This document shows, piece after piece, positions 45,472-55,439 of a stretch of 64,000 nucleotides of DNA; the first letter of the stretch is position 1, and every line of letters begins with the position of its first letter. The position numbers and the translations under genes are program-made. The stretch comes from Priapulus caudatus (taxonomy: Eukaryota; Priapulida; Priapulimorpha; Priapulimorphida; Priapulidae): positions 1 to 64,000 of the forward strand of contig NW_014577680.1 in NCBI RefSeq assembly GCF_000485595.1, written 5' to 3'. The notes beneath the pieces were generated by a model. It saw only the letters and a program-made list of their open reading frames with translations. It was not told where the DNA came from and did not search any database.

Positions 45472-45864
45472 TTATGTGCTTATCAAATACAGCTTTTTTT
45501 GTTTTTCGCTAATAAGAACAGCAGGACGGTTATGCTTGAATTTCAGTTGGTACATATAACATGCATGACAGAGAGCAGTCTCATTCACCCCTTTGTACCA
45601 CTTTCGACTGAAATCAATGCCACAATGATCACAGTCTTTATTATCAAGGTGGAAGATGGTTTTGCATGCCGGACAGGTATTAGTGTCAGTTTCCAACTGC
45701 ATTTCTTTCAACAATGATAAGCACGTGCTTCTACACTCATTGGACTTTGAGGAACATTCAATCAACAAAGAAACAACCGGTAACTTTGGGCTTTTTCTTT
45801 TTTCCTTCAGGCTTTTCAATGAAACTATACACTTCATCAAGTCTGTACGTTTTTCCCCATCCAC
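45472..45864 (-). CDS. GATA-type zinc-finger segment of the MULE gene
   Basis: The frame contains TCPACK (C64, C67) and then CDHCGIDFSRKWYKG with LCHACYMYQ. This is C78-x2-C81-x17-C99-x2-C102, the exact GATA finger spacing, with Trp in the loop and a basic tail ending HNRP, as in canonical GATA domains. GATA fingers bind DNA in the major groove, so this may be the element's DNA-targeting module. The same finger is present, damaged, in copy 1 at 18300-18490. Downstream the frame stops shortly before the leader frame. Confidence 0.65.
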   Translation of the reverse strand: MDGEKRTDLMKCIVSLKSLKEKRKSPKLPVVSLLIECSSKSNECRSTCLSLLKEMQLETDTNTCPACKTIFHLDNKDCDHCGIDFSRKWYKGVNETALCHACYMYQLKFKHNRPAVLISEKQKKLYLIST

Positions 45865-46704
45865 TAGTTTCAGTCACAGCAACCTTTAGCCCACCAGAAT
45901 AAGGGTAATAAAATGCCTGAATATTCTTATCAACATAGTAATGTCGGCTGAAGTCAAAAATAAACTTGTCAAATAAAAATTTTGTTTTCAGGCCAACATT
46001 TAGTTCTTGGCTGAATTTCCACTCGCTAACCTCTGCCTGAATCCAAGATACTGCCTTGTTGGCTAAGAATAAGCCAACTTCTTGCATAGCTTGCTTGTCA
46101 GATTTGCCTTCATCCGCACATGAAAAGAATTTACTTATTATCTTTAGATTCTTTAGAGTGAACTCTACTCGAATAGCTTTTCTGTTTTTTTCTATAAGAA
46201 ATAACTGGTTTACGAAAAGTTAGATCAGCCAATGCTTGATTAAACCTGTCTTCATGCTCTTGACACCTCAACTGGAGCACAGTGTTTTCTGCTGTATTTT
46301 TCGCTGGACAAAAAGGCATTTACAGAGGTAATAGCTTCCTGGTCTTGAAGGCCTAACGCTGAACATTTAAATTTCTTCTGGAATTTTATCTCACTAAATT
46401 TTACTTCCAGATAAAGTGTAATTCCTTTATTTCTGTACCTCAATTTTGGCTTATAAGCAAGCCGATTTTCAATGTATTGAGGTAAAATGATACCACTGCT
46501 CTTTTTCTCACCACTGGAAGGAAGGTTTGGAATAGCATTCTTTTTCGTCTTGATTTTTGTCTCTGGTTTATCAAAATCATCTTCACTGTCGCCATTAATT
46601 AAATTTACAATAGCGTTTCTGGCATTACGTTTCTTCTTATTTATAGCATGGACATCTGGCATATGACATTTGGAAGCTGAGTTTGTTTTTCCTGAATTCA
46701 CCAA
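45758..46704 (-). pseudogene. Linker region between protease and GATA finger
   Basis: Three frames cover this region. The first (46704-46252) reads SASKCHMPDVHAINKKKRNA, a basic stretch and ITLYLEVKFSEIKFQKKF. The second (46319-46131) is a short charged stretch. The third (46087-45758) reads LANKAVSWIQAEVSEWKF and FLFDKFIFDFSR followed by GWGKTYRLDEVYSFIE. Copy 1 keeps the last block (18920-18491), so it is a conserved module of unknown function. Frame changes near 46290, 46110 and 45800 show decay or unrecognised small introns. Confidence 0.45.
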
Positions 46705-47236
46705 AACAGAGGCACATGTTTGACTTTCAAATCAATATTACCCAGCAACAGCCAGTTTAAAATAACCGACCTTAAAAAACTTAAATAGTTGCTTATACTT
46801 CTCAAGTAAGACAGTTCTGGGCAACACGAGGAACAAAGTAGTTCAAACTTTGTTCTATCCATAGCAGCCAGACAAGAACCAATAACAGTTGCAGGACCAC
46901 AAACTGAAGCACATGTCTGCAATGGATAAGACGATGAACAATTATGACTGCAATGGTGATGACCATTTACATCATTTCTCAGCGGATTATGACAATAAAC
47001 TAATGCAGGTCTTGTTACGTTTAACTAGTTTAAAACATTTTGAATGTTTTCAATTTCTGACATTAGACACTTCCAACAATTTGCATCAGCATATGTCAAC
47101 AGATTTTTCTCCGGTGAATATACAATAAATGAAAAGTGGTTACCATGATGGACCTCTACATTGCCATGACTTACTATGTTTAGAATATTAAGAAATGTTT
47201 CATTTTCATGATTACCAACATAGTCCTGCGGCATAG
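46698..47236 (-). pseudogene. ULP1-like protease, C-terminal half, copy 2
   Basis: The frame from 47236 reads VHHGNHFSFIVYSP (candidate catalytic His) and TYADANCW (Asp). The frame from 46922 reads LQTCASVCGPATVIGSCLAA, which supplies the oxyanion-hole Gln and the Cys-Gly of a C48/ULP1 peptidase. A frameshift separates the two near 47000. The N-terminal half lies 5.9 kb away at 53124-53929, because a TIR transposon is inserted between them. Confidence 0.65.
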
Positions 47237-47239
47237 CAG

Positions 47240-50200
47240 ACCAATTGTTCAAATTGTTCTAAAAGCACCAAAATTGGCACACATGTAGATTAATATATTC
47301 TAAACATTTTTGGATATGGAGGCATTCAAGATTAGCCCTGTGGAAGATATGGCGGCCATTGTTCAAAATGGCCGCCATTTACCATTAGCGTCATTACATA
47401 GACTTCATTATGTGTCGTTAGTATGGTGCTAGATGGGCCAAAATTCCTTTTTTTTACATCAGAATTAACATCAATAAGTGTTTAACATATATTTAGATGA
47501 ATCTTCTCAAAAATGGCCCCCAAACTGGCCGCCATTTTGTGGAAAAAGTGGACATTTGATGAAGATTCCAATACTCAATGACATAATACCTCTAATAACC
47601 AGTACATGATTTCAGGAACACACTTTAATTGCTCAAGTTGCTTTTTTATTTCAAATTGCTGGCAAAATTGCAATGGAATGGTAGTCAAAATAATACACAG
47701 AGTACGGGGAGTTTACAGTATGGTCAGATTGTAGTTATATAGTCGACCAAAAGCCCAGTCTCTAGGCACAGTACTTACAGTTATACATTTATGGATAGAT
47801 CTAATATAAATGAACAAATCTAAGTGGCTTCAAGAAGAGGACACAATAAACAGTTGCCAATACAATAACTTTCAGTATTGTGTAATCCTGCAGTACATAC
47901 ATGTAATACAATAACGTAGATTTTGCCACACTATGTTAATTATGATTCTGAACTTTTCAAATCTGGTCACCAGGATTATGAATGTCTACAGATCATAATG
48001 TTGGCTAGCAAGTTTTCTGTCCTAATCTACTGGCATTCGCCTTCACAGAAACACAGACCCGTGCATTGCAGTGAAGCCTTCTTGCACTTGCAGCGGTTTC
48101 TGCAGCCTTTCTTGCATCCGCAAGACACCAGCTCATAGCAGGTCTTGGATGCCTCAGGGAGTGTGGTCCAGAGTGGTGTGTAGGGCCCATCATCACTCCG
48201 ATGCCAGCCCCAGTCTGTTGGTGGAGGGAGCACGGGCTCTGGTACCAATGCCTGGCCCCAGACATGACCACCCTGAAGGGCAGATCTCTTCACATGCTGC
48301 TCCAGAGCAGCGTAAGTTGGCGGGATGTTCTGAACAGAGCTCTTCTTTGCAAAGAGCTTCTTTCTCGCCTTGTTGACGTCCTTGCATTTGCTTGTGCGGT
48401 CATACAGGAGTATTACAAACCTCTCGATGACATGCATTGTATCCTCTTGGATGCTTGTGGGTGCATTTGCCAGACTCAGCAGGGCATCAGTGAGTTCTGG
48501 CAGCGTGTTCCATGTTGCCCAGGCAGATTTCTTCCCATGTCCGACGAAGGCTGACACAGTATCACACCCTGTGATGGCATGAAACATTGGAAGAGCACAT
48601 GTCTTCTCTGGACCAAGGGAGGAAGCTATTTCATGGGCTGCAATGTAGCGGTAGTTCTTGCCTGTCCCAAAGGCTACCCAGAGTTCGTCTCCAGCTGGTA
48701 GTTTCTGGACTACCATCACTGCTAGGACCACGACGTCAGTGTCTACTGTTCGAACCTGTATCTGGTGGTGACCATGTTGTGCAGCATGTGCTACATGTAG
48801 CATCATGCGAGTGTCTGCCTCTTCTTGGTTGCATGGTGCGAGTGAGTTGACGTCCTCTTGCTGTGGAACACAGATCACCTGCTCCCCATCAGTGACCACC
48901 AGTTCCTTGCCTTCTTCTTGAAAGGACTCTGCAAGCATGGTGGAGAGGTAGCTGAAGAGCTCCACTTTGTTGATATCAACTCGCAGGAAACTTTGCCAAT
49001 TTCCTGGTATGACTGCCGAGTCGACAACACGCCGACGTACTCCCTTTCCACGCTGTTCTCTGGTTGATGCCTTCAGGGAATCTGCTCTGTAGCTGTCCCA
49101 CACAAGGTCAAGACGTGATACATGTTGGAGCTGTTGTACAACGTATGGGATGAACACTTGCTGTGCATATTCCTCGAACGTGTTGGCAGTACCCGGCTTC
49201 AACATCTGTACGATTACTGCTCCATCGAGGACAACAGCAGTGACAGTAGGCGCTTCAGACTGAGGCTCAGCATGGCCTTCAAGGCACACCAGCAAGTCAC
49301 TCTTGCTCCCTAGGTACAGTCTCCCTCCGTCAGATAAAGCTGGAGGGCATTGCTGATTTTCATGCCTGAAGAACTCTTCTAGATTCCCATCACGGGTCTG
49401 GCAGCTGATATATAATCGTGCGAAGAGCGCAACATCATTCTTCAGAGATTTGACCTGTTGTTTTCCTTTGGGTATTTTGGGTCCTCTCTTGGTCGCAAAC
49501 AGTGGTAGCTTGTTCCGGTGGATTGCCACCTCAATGGACTTGGTTCTGTCCACGATGCATTCCTTTGAGAATGCTTCAAACTGGTCTTGGCCAATCTGCT
49601 TGGCGTTACGGACTGTTTCTATGACTGCAGTGTCTGCGATCTCCTTTGTGTCGAGCACCAGCAAGTCCTGACTGTCCTCCTCGAAAGGGTTGCCCAGCTC
49701 TTCAAAGATGGCCACGAGTGAGCGCACATCTCTGGCAAAAGTGTTCTGCACACTTGGTGTCTCCTCGTGGTGACGTGTCTCCTCTTGGTCGTGTGGATGC
49801 AGATTGAAGTCTTCAAATGCCACAATCACTCTAGCAACCTCTGGTCCGGCAACCATCCAGCGCCTCAGTGCAGTTGGATTGTCTGTGAGGCCGATGGCTC
49901 CTCCATCACCCTTGACATACGCGTTGTTCTGCTCATGTCCTTGGTCAATAGGGATTGCTGAAAAGATCCTCTTGGTCTTCTGGACTGTGAAGTGTCCGTT
50001 GCTAAACTCTGTGAAGACGTCTGGATGTTTGTTTGCCAGTTCTGCCATGTCCCGCAGATGCACTGGTATCCAGCGGGCATAGTTCGTGTGGTCTAGTGCG
50101 AAGAACCACGGAACCAGTTCTGTCAGAGCATCCACGTACATGCTAAAATTGGCTTCTCTCAGAGATCGCACATAGATCAGAGTGGACAGCTCCAGTGCCA

Positions 50201-53110
50201 AGACTGTTGACCAGTACTGAAACTGCGGATAACTCTGTTCTCTCTGACTGCACCAGTCTTCGAAGCTTCCAGGGTGCGCATCATCTTCTGTATTGGTGGT
50301 GCTGTACTGGTCATAGGCACGCCGTTGGAGTATGTATAAGGCAGCCGCTGTGACTTGGTGTGCTCTTCTGGTGCGTGTGACGTGAGCTGCTCGAAGAAAT
50401 GAGTCTGCTGTTCCTGCAGTTGTGATCTCTGCTTGTACCAGTGCTTGGGTCCACCCACTTCCCTGCAACCAGTCACCCAGGGTCTTCAGTGCCGTCATCT
50501 CAATATGCAACCCCCCGAACATCACCACCAGTTGGTCTTCTCCATATGTGTCTGGCCACTTCCACTGGATCTGTTTTGCTAGAGTGAATAGTGGCTGGTC
50601 GCAAGTCAGAACTGGAGTTTGGCCTGGGTTGAGATGTTGAACTGCATTCCTGACTACATCAATAGAGTGTCTGATCATTGCCACAGTGTGAGCACTCTCC
50701 TGGAACAAGGGAAGCAGGGACGTTGGTGTGATGACTGGTTGCTTTGGATCTTGGTGCCTTGCATGGTATGCAGCCCATGATGTGTTTTCACAGGCCTCAA
50801 CATCATCTTTGAGAACACTTCTCGTGTTCTCCAGCCACATATACTCATCTTCTATGTGCTGCTCAAAGTTGTGGCGTCTAAGAGAGGTCACAGAAGTAGC
50901 TGGGATCGTTTGCCCTTTGACAGAGGAAGCAACAGGACGTACATCCGTGTAATATTCTGGTAGAGGCTCAACCGTCTTTGATCCAGTATCACGCCCAGTG
51001 AGAGCAATGCTACGATCCACTCCCTCATCTGCACACGTTGGGTGTTGCAAAAGCGAGATTCCTGTTCCATGGAATGAATTCTTGGCTGTGGTGGCACTTG
51101 GGTTGTGGTCAATGTTGTCCACAGCCGCAGTTGTGAACACATTGCTACGCAGGGTAGGCGGGCAGACCACTTGCTCTATGCGGTACAGCTGACACACGCT
51201 GTTTCCCATCTGGGCAGAAAGACGCAGGACTCTGTCATATGAGATGCTTAGGCCCAGAGAGAAGAGCTTGTCCACAAGTCCTCTCTTGCGTGTTTCAGCA
51301 TGCAGCATCAGCCCAACATAGGTTGGAAGAGGAGTTTCTTGAGACGTACTGTGTCTGACAGCTGGAGGCTCCTGTGTCTTGGTTGCTCCCTGCTTCCGAC
51401 TTTGCTTGACACTGTTGAACTTGAGAAGCTGCGCAATGGAAAGAGCTGCTTGTCTCGAAGAGGAATGGCTTTGGTTCTTGATGCTGGGGCCATCCAGCAC
51501 CATATTTACCATTGCAACTAGTACGTTTGGCACAGAGTCCTCCTGACAACCGCCCGGGAATGATCCACGGAATCGGTCAGTGTCTTCAAACATATATCGC
51601 CGAACTATCTGTGCAGCACGCGCAAGGTGAACTGCCTCAGTGTCACAGTCTTGCTCGCAGGCTTTGCCTAGCGCTTCACCAATGTCTTCATCAAACGCTA
51701 GTAGAACATCTCGGCCTTTGCTCTGGGATCTCAGGCCTGGTAACTGGGCTAACAGGCGCTCTTTCAGCCTTGTGCTATTAACTTTCTTGCACAAAGCAAC
51801 CCCGAGCTGTTCCATTCTTGTCGTGTATAGCTTTGCAAGATCTGCGAGTCTGAAGACTGGGGCGGTGCCCTCTTCTAGGTGGTTTTCCTCGATATACAGG
51901 ACCAGTTCAGCCAGTACGATTCTTGACATCACACCTTCATGGTCAGTTTTCTGCTCGGCTTCTACAGTGGTCTTTGCACGATAGTAAAGAGCCAACAAAC
52001 ACTTGGAATGGTACTTGGCCTCCAGAGCCACCATATCACCCATGCTGAGCCTGGCCATGAGTTCATTGTCCCCAACTTGCGCTGCACACTTCCGTACGCG
52101 TGTGTCCACCTGGAAGGTTGCTACTTCATGTAGGGTCTCTGTGCCAGACTTTCCACAGAAAAAGCAGGAGGTGCCGCTGGTAGTGGCTTCTGAAGAGTGT
52201 GTTCTGGCGCGCTTGCCTGGGACATTGTCAGTACTACCAAATGCTGAGCTGCTTGCGATGAGTCTCTTCTCTGCTCTTCGTAGCATTGTGTTATTGTATT
52301 GGAGCATACATGTTTTATGCCACTTGGCCTGGTGGGCAACCATTGTCGCCTCAACACCTTGTCCTTCATCTAGTCTCTGTAACTGAACAGTTCTTGGCAG
52401 TTTTCCTAGTTCATCAAACTTGACCAAGTTTGCAGCCATTGTCGTGTATCCACTCCCAGGGTCTCGGCGTTTAGACAGTACTGGGCACACAAGTGACTCT
52501 GTTGTCTCCTCTTGACATACAAGACACAGCTTCCAGTTTGTCTCAGGAGGTGTTGTGGGAGTACGTTGCTCAAAAGTATCGACCAGTTGGAACTTCTTTG
52601 CCATGGCTGCAGTCTGGAACAACGCGTCTCTGATGTCAGGTGGTGCTGCTGCTGCTGCTGTAATCCACCACCAGTTGAATGGTTATCAAAGCCTCACCTG
52701 CAAAGACACAAAACACCACCATGTTACCACAAGCTACTACTACAAGTACCATGACTATCAACACTATACTATTACTGCAGCCGCCGTCACTGCCACCACC
52801 GCTGCCGCTGCAAAGTAAAATTCATTTTTCTTGTAAAATGGTAGCCATTTTATTTGGTAAGCACACAAGTATGTGTAATTGTACACTACTTATCACCTCT
52901 AGCACACTTATCACCTCTAGCATCCACAAAAAGACAAATTATGGTACATATTCAATGACGCTAATGGTAAATAGCGGCCATTTTCAAAAAATGGCCGCCA
53001 AATGTGCTACGGGGAGAATCTTGAATGCCTCCATATCCAAAATTGTTCAGAATGTATTAATCTACATGTGTGCCAATTTTGGTGCTTTTAGAACAATTTG
53101 AACAATTGGT
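47240..53110 (-). mobile_element. 5.87-kb TIR transposon with intact ORF
   Basis: ACCAATTGTTCAAATTGTTC at 47240 and its reverse complement at 53110 start long terminal inverted repeats. Similarity runs inward for about 170 bp (to roughly 47415 and 52935), with a few dozen differences, and includes GGATATGGAGGCATTCAAGA and AAAATGGCCGCCATTT-type motifs. The element contains one long minus-strand ORF (48027-52604). It is inserted in the ULP1 region of the MULE gene, dividing its two halves. A target-site duplication is not obvious; GCGGCATAG occurs just outside both ends but in inverted orientation, so it may be part of the TIR. Confidence 0.8.
48027..52604 (-). CDS. Transposase with FEN1/XPG-like nuclease and CXC domains
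   Basis: An intact frame of 1525 codons starts at the ATG of MAKKFQL. Residue numbers here count six more codons upstream. The N-terminus has Cys/His pairs (LCLVC 33-36, WHKTC, CFFC 153-156, YHSKC). AVDNIDHNP lies at 500-508. A DDE-like core has TCDQPLF (D675), LDHTNYARW (D844) and PIDQGHEQNN (E897). From about 1125 the order VVLDGAV (D1133), LVWDSYRADSLK (D1176), APCNQEEADT (E1268, D1270), RTVDTDVVVL (D1294, D1296) and ITGCDTVSAFVGHGKKSA (D1354) reproduces the acidic residues and helix-two-turn-helix of FEN1/XPG nucleases. The tail has CXC cysteines (CGCKKGC, CKCKK, CFCEGEC). The family is common in marine invertebrates; the nuclease assignment is my inference. Confidence 0.75.
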   Translation of the reverse strand: MAKKFQLVDTFEQRTPTTPPETNWKLCLVCQEETTESLVCPVLSKRRDPGSGYTTMAANLVKFDELGKLPRTVQLQRLDEGQGVEATMVAHQAKWHKTCMLQYNNTMLRRAEKRLIASSSAFGSTDNVPGKRARTHSSEATTSGTSCFFCGKSGTETLHEVATFQVDTRVRKCAAQVGDNELMARLSMGDMVALEAKYHSKCLLALYYRAKTTVEAEQKTDHEGVMSRIVLAELVLYIEENHLEEGTAPVFRLADLAKLYTTRMEQLGVALCKKVNSTRLKERLLAQLPGLRSQSKGRDVLLAFDEDIGEALGKACEQDCDTEAVHLARAAQIVRRYMFEDTDRFRGSFPGGCQEDSVPNVLVAMVNMVLDGPSIKNQSHSSSRQAALSIAQLLKFNSVKQSRKQGATKTQEPPAVRHSTSQETPLPTYVGLMLHAETRKRGLVDKLFSLGLSISYDRVLRLSAQMGNSVCQLYRIEQVVCPPTLRSNVFTTAAVDNIDHNPSATTAKNSFHGTGISLLQHPTCADEGVDRSIALTGRDTGSKTVEPLPEYYTDVRPVASSVKGQTIPATSVTSLRRHNFEQHIEDEYMWLENTRSVLKDDVEACENTSWAAYHARHQDPKQPVITPTSLLPLFQESAHTVAMIRHSIDVVRNAVQHLNPGQTPVLTCDQPLFTLAKQIQWKWPDTYGEDQLVVMFGGLHIEMTALKTLGDWLQGSGWTQALVQAEITTAGTADSFLRAAHVTRTRRAHQVTAAALYILQRRAYDQYSTTNTEDDAHPGSFEDWCSQREQSYPQFQYWSTVLALELSTLIYVRSLREANFSMYVDALTELVPWFFALDHTNYARWIPVHLRDMAELANKHPDVFTEFSNGHFTVQKTKRIFSAIPIDQGHEQNNAYVKGDGGAIGLTDNPTALRRWMVAGPEVARVIVAFEDFNLHPHDQEETRHHEETPSVQNTFARDVRSLVAIFEELGNPFEEDSQDLLVLDTKEIADTAVIETVRNAKQIGQDQFEAFSKECIVDRTKSIEVAIHRNKLPLFATKRGPKIPKGKQQVKSLKNDVALFARLYISCQTRDGNLEEFFRHENQQCPPALSDGGRLYLGSKSDLLVCLEGHAEPQSEAPTVTAVVLDGAVIVQMLKPGTANTFEEYAQQVFIPYVVQQLQHVSRLDLVWDSYRADSLKASTREQRGKGVRRRVVDSAVIPGNWQSFLRVDINKVELFSYLSTMLAESFQEEGKELVVTDGEQVICVPQQEDVNSLAPCNQEEADTRMMLHVAHAAQHGHHQIQVRTVDTDVVVLAVMVVQKLPAGDELWVAFGTGKNYRYIAAHEIASSLGPEKTCALPMFHAITGCDTVSAFVGHGKKSAWATWNTLPELTDALLSLANAPTSIQEDTMHVIERFVILLYDRTSKCKDVNKARKKLFAKKSSVQNIPPTYAALEQHVKRSALQGGHVWGQALVPEPVLPPPTDWGWHRSDDGPYTPLWTTLPEASKTCYELVSCGCKKGCRNRCKCKKASLQCTGLCFCEGECQ

Positions 53111-53123
53111 TTCGTATTTTTTA

Positions 53124-53929
53124 CTATGCCGCTGGGCTAACATGCAACAAGAAAATCAAACTTTTACACTCTAAAAATGGATTGCAGCCGTAACGTTTTT
53201 TAAGCTTGTCTACAAAAGCAGTAGGGTCAAATGAAACCAACATTGGCTTAACATATGCATCAGAAACCTGCTTGTTCACTATTTTAGAAAATGCATAGAG
53301 TATAGTTGAATCAAACCACTGATCAAGTAACACAGTCGTAATCTCATCAACAGGAAGTTTAACATTATGGAACTCCACGCTGTCTCCCATGGATTTTGAA
53401 AACAGCAATTTCTTAAATTCCAGTAATAATTCTTGGTTTAGTCCCTTTTGGCTTTTCACACTGTGTTTTATTAAACAACTTATCATCAAACCATATTCTA
53501 AACTTAGTTATCTTTGATTTAACTTCCTTAGCTTTATGGAGCTCGAAAAATACATTTACTTCAGTCTCATCAAAGATCCCATAATCCAAAATGACTTGGG
53601 TCTTTGCTGAATCCTCCCTCAATTTATGCTTTATTAAATTCAGCTGTGCGATATCTGGCATAAATGAAGAATTCTCTGCAGAATCACACGTTTGTGTCTC
53701 TGCTACCAAACACACTTGCATAGATTTTCTGGTTTGAGGTAGTTGCAAGTGCTCATAATCACCCAGGGGCAATGATGTCCTATAGTTGAGGGGATGACAC
53801 ACAGAATTCACATCATCTCCGATCTCCTCATCATCATCACTGCTTACTAGGATTGATGTCTCCTTCGCGGCCTCTTCTTTTTTTACTGACACAGCGCCTG
53901 CCCCACCAACGCATCTAACAATGCTGGAC
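53124..53929 (-). CDS. ULP1-like protease, N-terminal half, copy 2
   Basis: The exon follows an acceptor TTTTATAG and reads RSSIVRCVGGAGAVSV, then an acidic linker, VCLVAETQTCDSAENS and FRIWFDDKLFN. After a frameshift near 53460 it reads VLLDQWFDSTILYAFSKIV, the W-x-x-[DS]-x-x-[IL] groove motif of ULP1 peptidases, and CKSLIFLLHVSP, the strand before the catalytic His. The stop in front of the TIR transposon comes from the junction. Copy 1 shows the same segments at 22534-22144 and 20013-19840. Confidence 0.6.
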
Positions 53930-54009
53930 CTATAAAATAAACAAGTGATCAGTATTGCTGGGCAATACAGTGCTCCACGTGGACCCGGCTCCACTTAGCG
54001 GTCTAGCGA

Positions 54010-54617
54010 AAAGGGCAAGGGTTTAAGCCAAGGTCAATGCCAGAAGAACCCGATTACGAAAGGTCGGACCAGGGATGTGTGAGTGAGATGGATCACGCAC
54101 TCCATTGCTTTCTGGTTCCACTCACGGACAGATTGACGTTGTAATTAGTGGTTTATAGTGTCAGTCAGAAATGTCAATGAGAGTAGTCCACACACAATAG
54201 ACAGTATAATAATACTATGCTGTCTATTGTATGTGGACTACTTTCACTGAAACTATCAAAACGGAAAAATCAAGACGATTGATCAATGTGTGTCGAAAAT
54301 TTCCCATTAAGTCTGATTCTTGTTTACAGATGGATGGACAGATGCCAAGTGAATACAATAGCCTGCTGGGCTACCGCTACGTCCCAAATGGGCTAAAAAA
54401 ATGTTTGTGAAAATTACATGTATTAACAATAAACTGCTGATATGAGCTGTCCTAATTGGGACCAGCACTTTCTGTCTGACTTGGGCAATAATCTGACGTA
54501 GACAAGGCAATTCGATAAAGATGCGACTACAATTGGACAAAAATTTCTGTCTGACTTAAGTTATTATCTGGCTTAAGAGGATCCGACTTAGCAGGAGTCT
54601 ACTGTAAGAATGTTTAC
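54010..54617. other. Intronic or spacer sequence with small palindrome
   Basis: A roughly 27-bp palindrome, AGTAGTCCACACACAATAGACAG with its complement (about 54182-54240, short AT spacer), forms a possible hairpin. Otherwise I see no gene. Confidence 0.45.
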
Positions 54618-54806
54618 CTTTCTGTTGGCACATGACATTTAATCATGTGATCCAGCATCATATCATCGCTCACATACTTAAAACGTCCACACCAGCACTT
54701 GCTAGCTTGTGCTCTCCTAACTGTGACTACTGATCTCATTGTTTTGTGATCATCGCCAAGCGGAATCCCAATGTTCTTTGGCTTCATGTTCTTCAGAACA
54801 GCATAT
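54618..54806 (-). CDS. Zinc-finger exon upstream of the ULP1 region
   Basis: A minus exon is bounded by TTTCAG (acceptor) and AAAG/GTAAAC (donor). It encodes YAVLKNMKPKNIGIPLGDDH and CWCGRFKYVSDDMMLDHMIK ending in CHVPTE, a C-x-C-x(n)-H-x3-C-type zinc site. Its donor phase fits the acceptor of the ULP1 exon at 53929 exactly (AG/G gives Arg). I infer that it belongs to the same gene. The module is not a family that I can name. Confidence 0.5.
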
Positions 54807-55079
54807 CTGAAAAATAAAATACACTTAAAGATCAGCAACTGACAAAAAAACGTCTGATATGTTCGACAACCCTTGCTATAGTATGTCCATATCAAATTTC
54901 TGATTAATAGTATTGTCGGTTAAGGACTATCTGATCAACCCAAATCTTGGTGAGCTGATGTGTCTGGCCTCAACGCTTATTTTCATATCTGGTTGTCCTG
55001 TTGGGCCACAAGAAGCAATTTTTACTTGTCCAAAATTTACATGCTATCTATGAGCCATTAAGGTCCTCTTTGGTTCAGT

Positions 55080-55260
55080 GCATATCATATTACCAGGAGT
55101 GTATAATATAGAAATCTATATTATATAAATAGATATATAAATATATATACATATATAACATATATAGATAGATGTAGATATATATCTATATTATACACTT
55201 CTAATATTACAGTATATACCGTATTTACTCGTGTATAAACCACACTTTTTTTTACACAAC
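55080..55260. repeat. AT-rich TATA tract and CGTATTTACTCG repeat start
   Basis: A TATATA/TAGATA low-complexity run (55100-55200) is followed by ACCGTATTTACTCGTGTATAA, a phrase that often starts a dispersed repeat in animal genomes. No coding region is seen. Confidence 0.4.
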
Positions 55261-55439
55261 TTGAATAAAAAAAATCAGGGGGTGCAACTTCTAGACGGGG
55301 CTAAGAAATCTTGTTGTACCAATGTTTGTACCAACTTTTCAAGGCAAAATAGGAGGTGCGACTTACACATGAATAATAATTATCATAACAATCATGGACA
55401 ACCATTAGTGTCGAGGGCTGTGTTTCTTGGGTAGATACA

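Larger units (their letters stand above)
41720..54806 (-). mobile_element. ULP1/GATA/MULE composite element, copy 2
   Basis: Collinear minus-strand modules, in order, are a zinc-finger exon (54806-54618), ULP1-like peptidase (53929-53124, then 47236-46698), a linker (46704-45758), a GATA-type finger (45864-45472), a leader (45450-45172), MULE transposase with SWIM finger (45179-43083) and C2H2/PHD fingers (42665-41720). The order is repeated in the decayed copy at 17.9-22.5 kb, so it is a family trait and not chance. It is interrupted by a 5.9-kb element (47240-53110) and two small ones. Whether ULP1 and transposase were one polyprotein or two genes is unknown. Terminal repeats were not found. 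Confidence 0.65.

Noticed and set aside
48071-52386. Many open frames on the plus strand across 48-52.4 kb
   Set aside because: They are complementary shadows of the intact minus-strand ORF, with no family motifs of their own.
53109-53140. GCGGCATAG next to both ends of the 5.9-kb element as target-site duplication
   Set aside because: The two copies are inverted, not direct, and sit at different distances from the termini; at most they extend the TIR.
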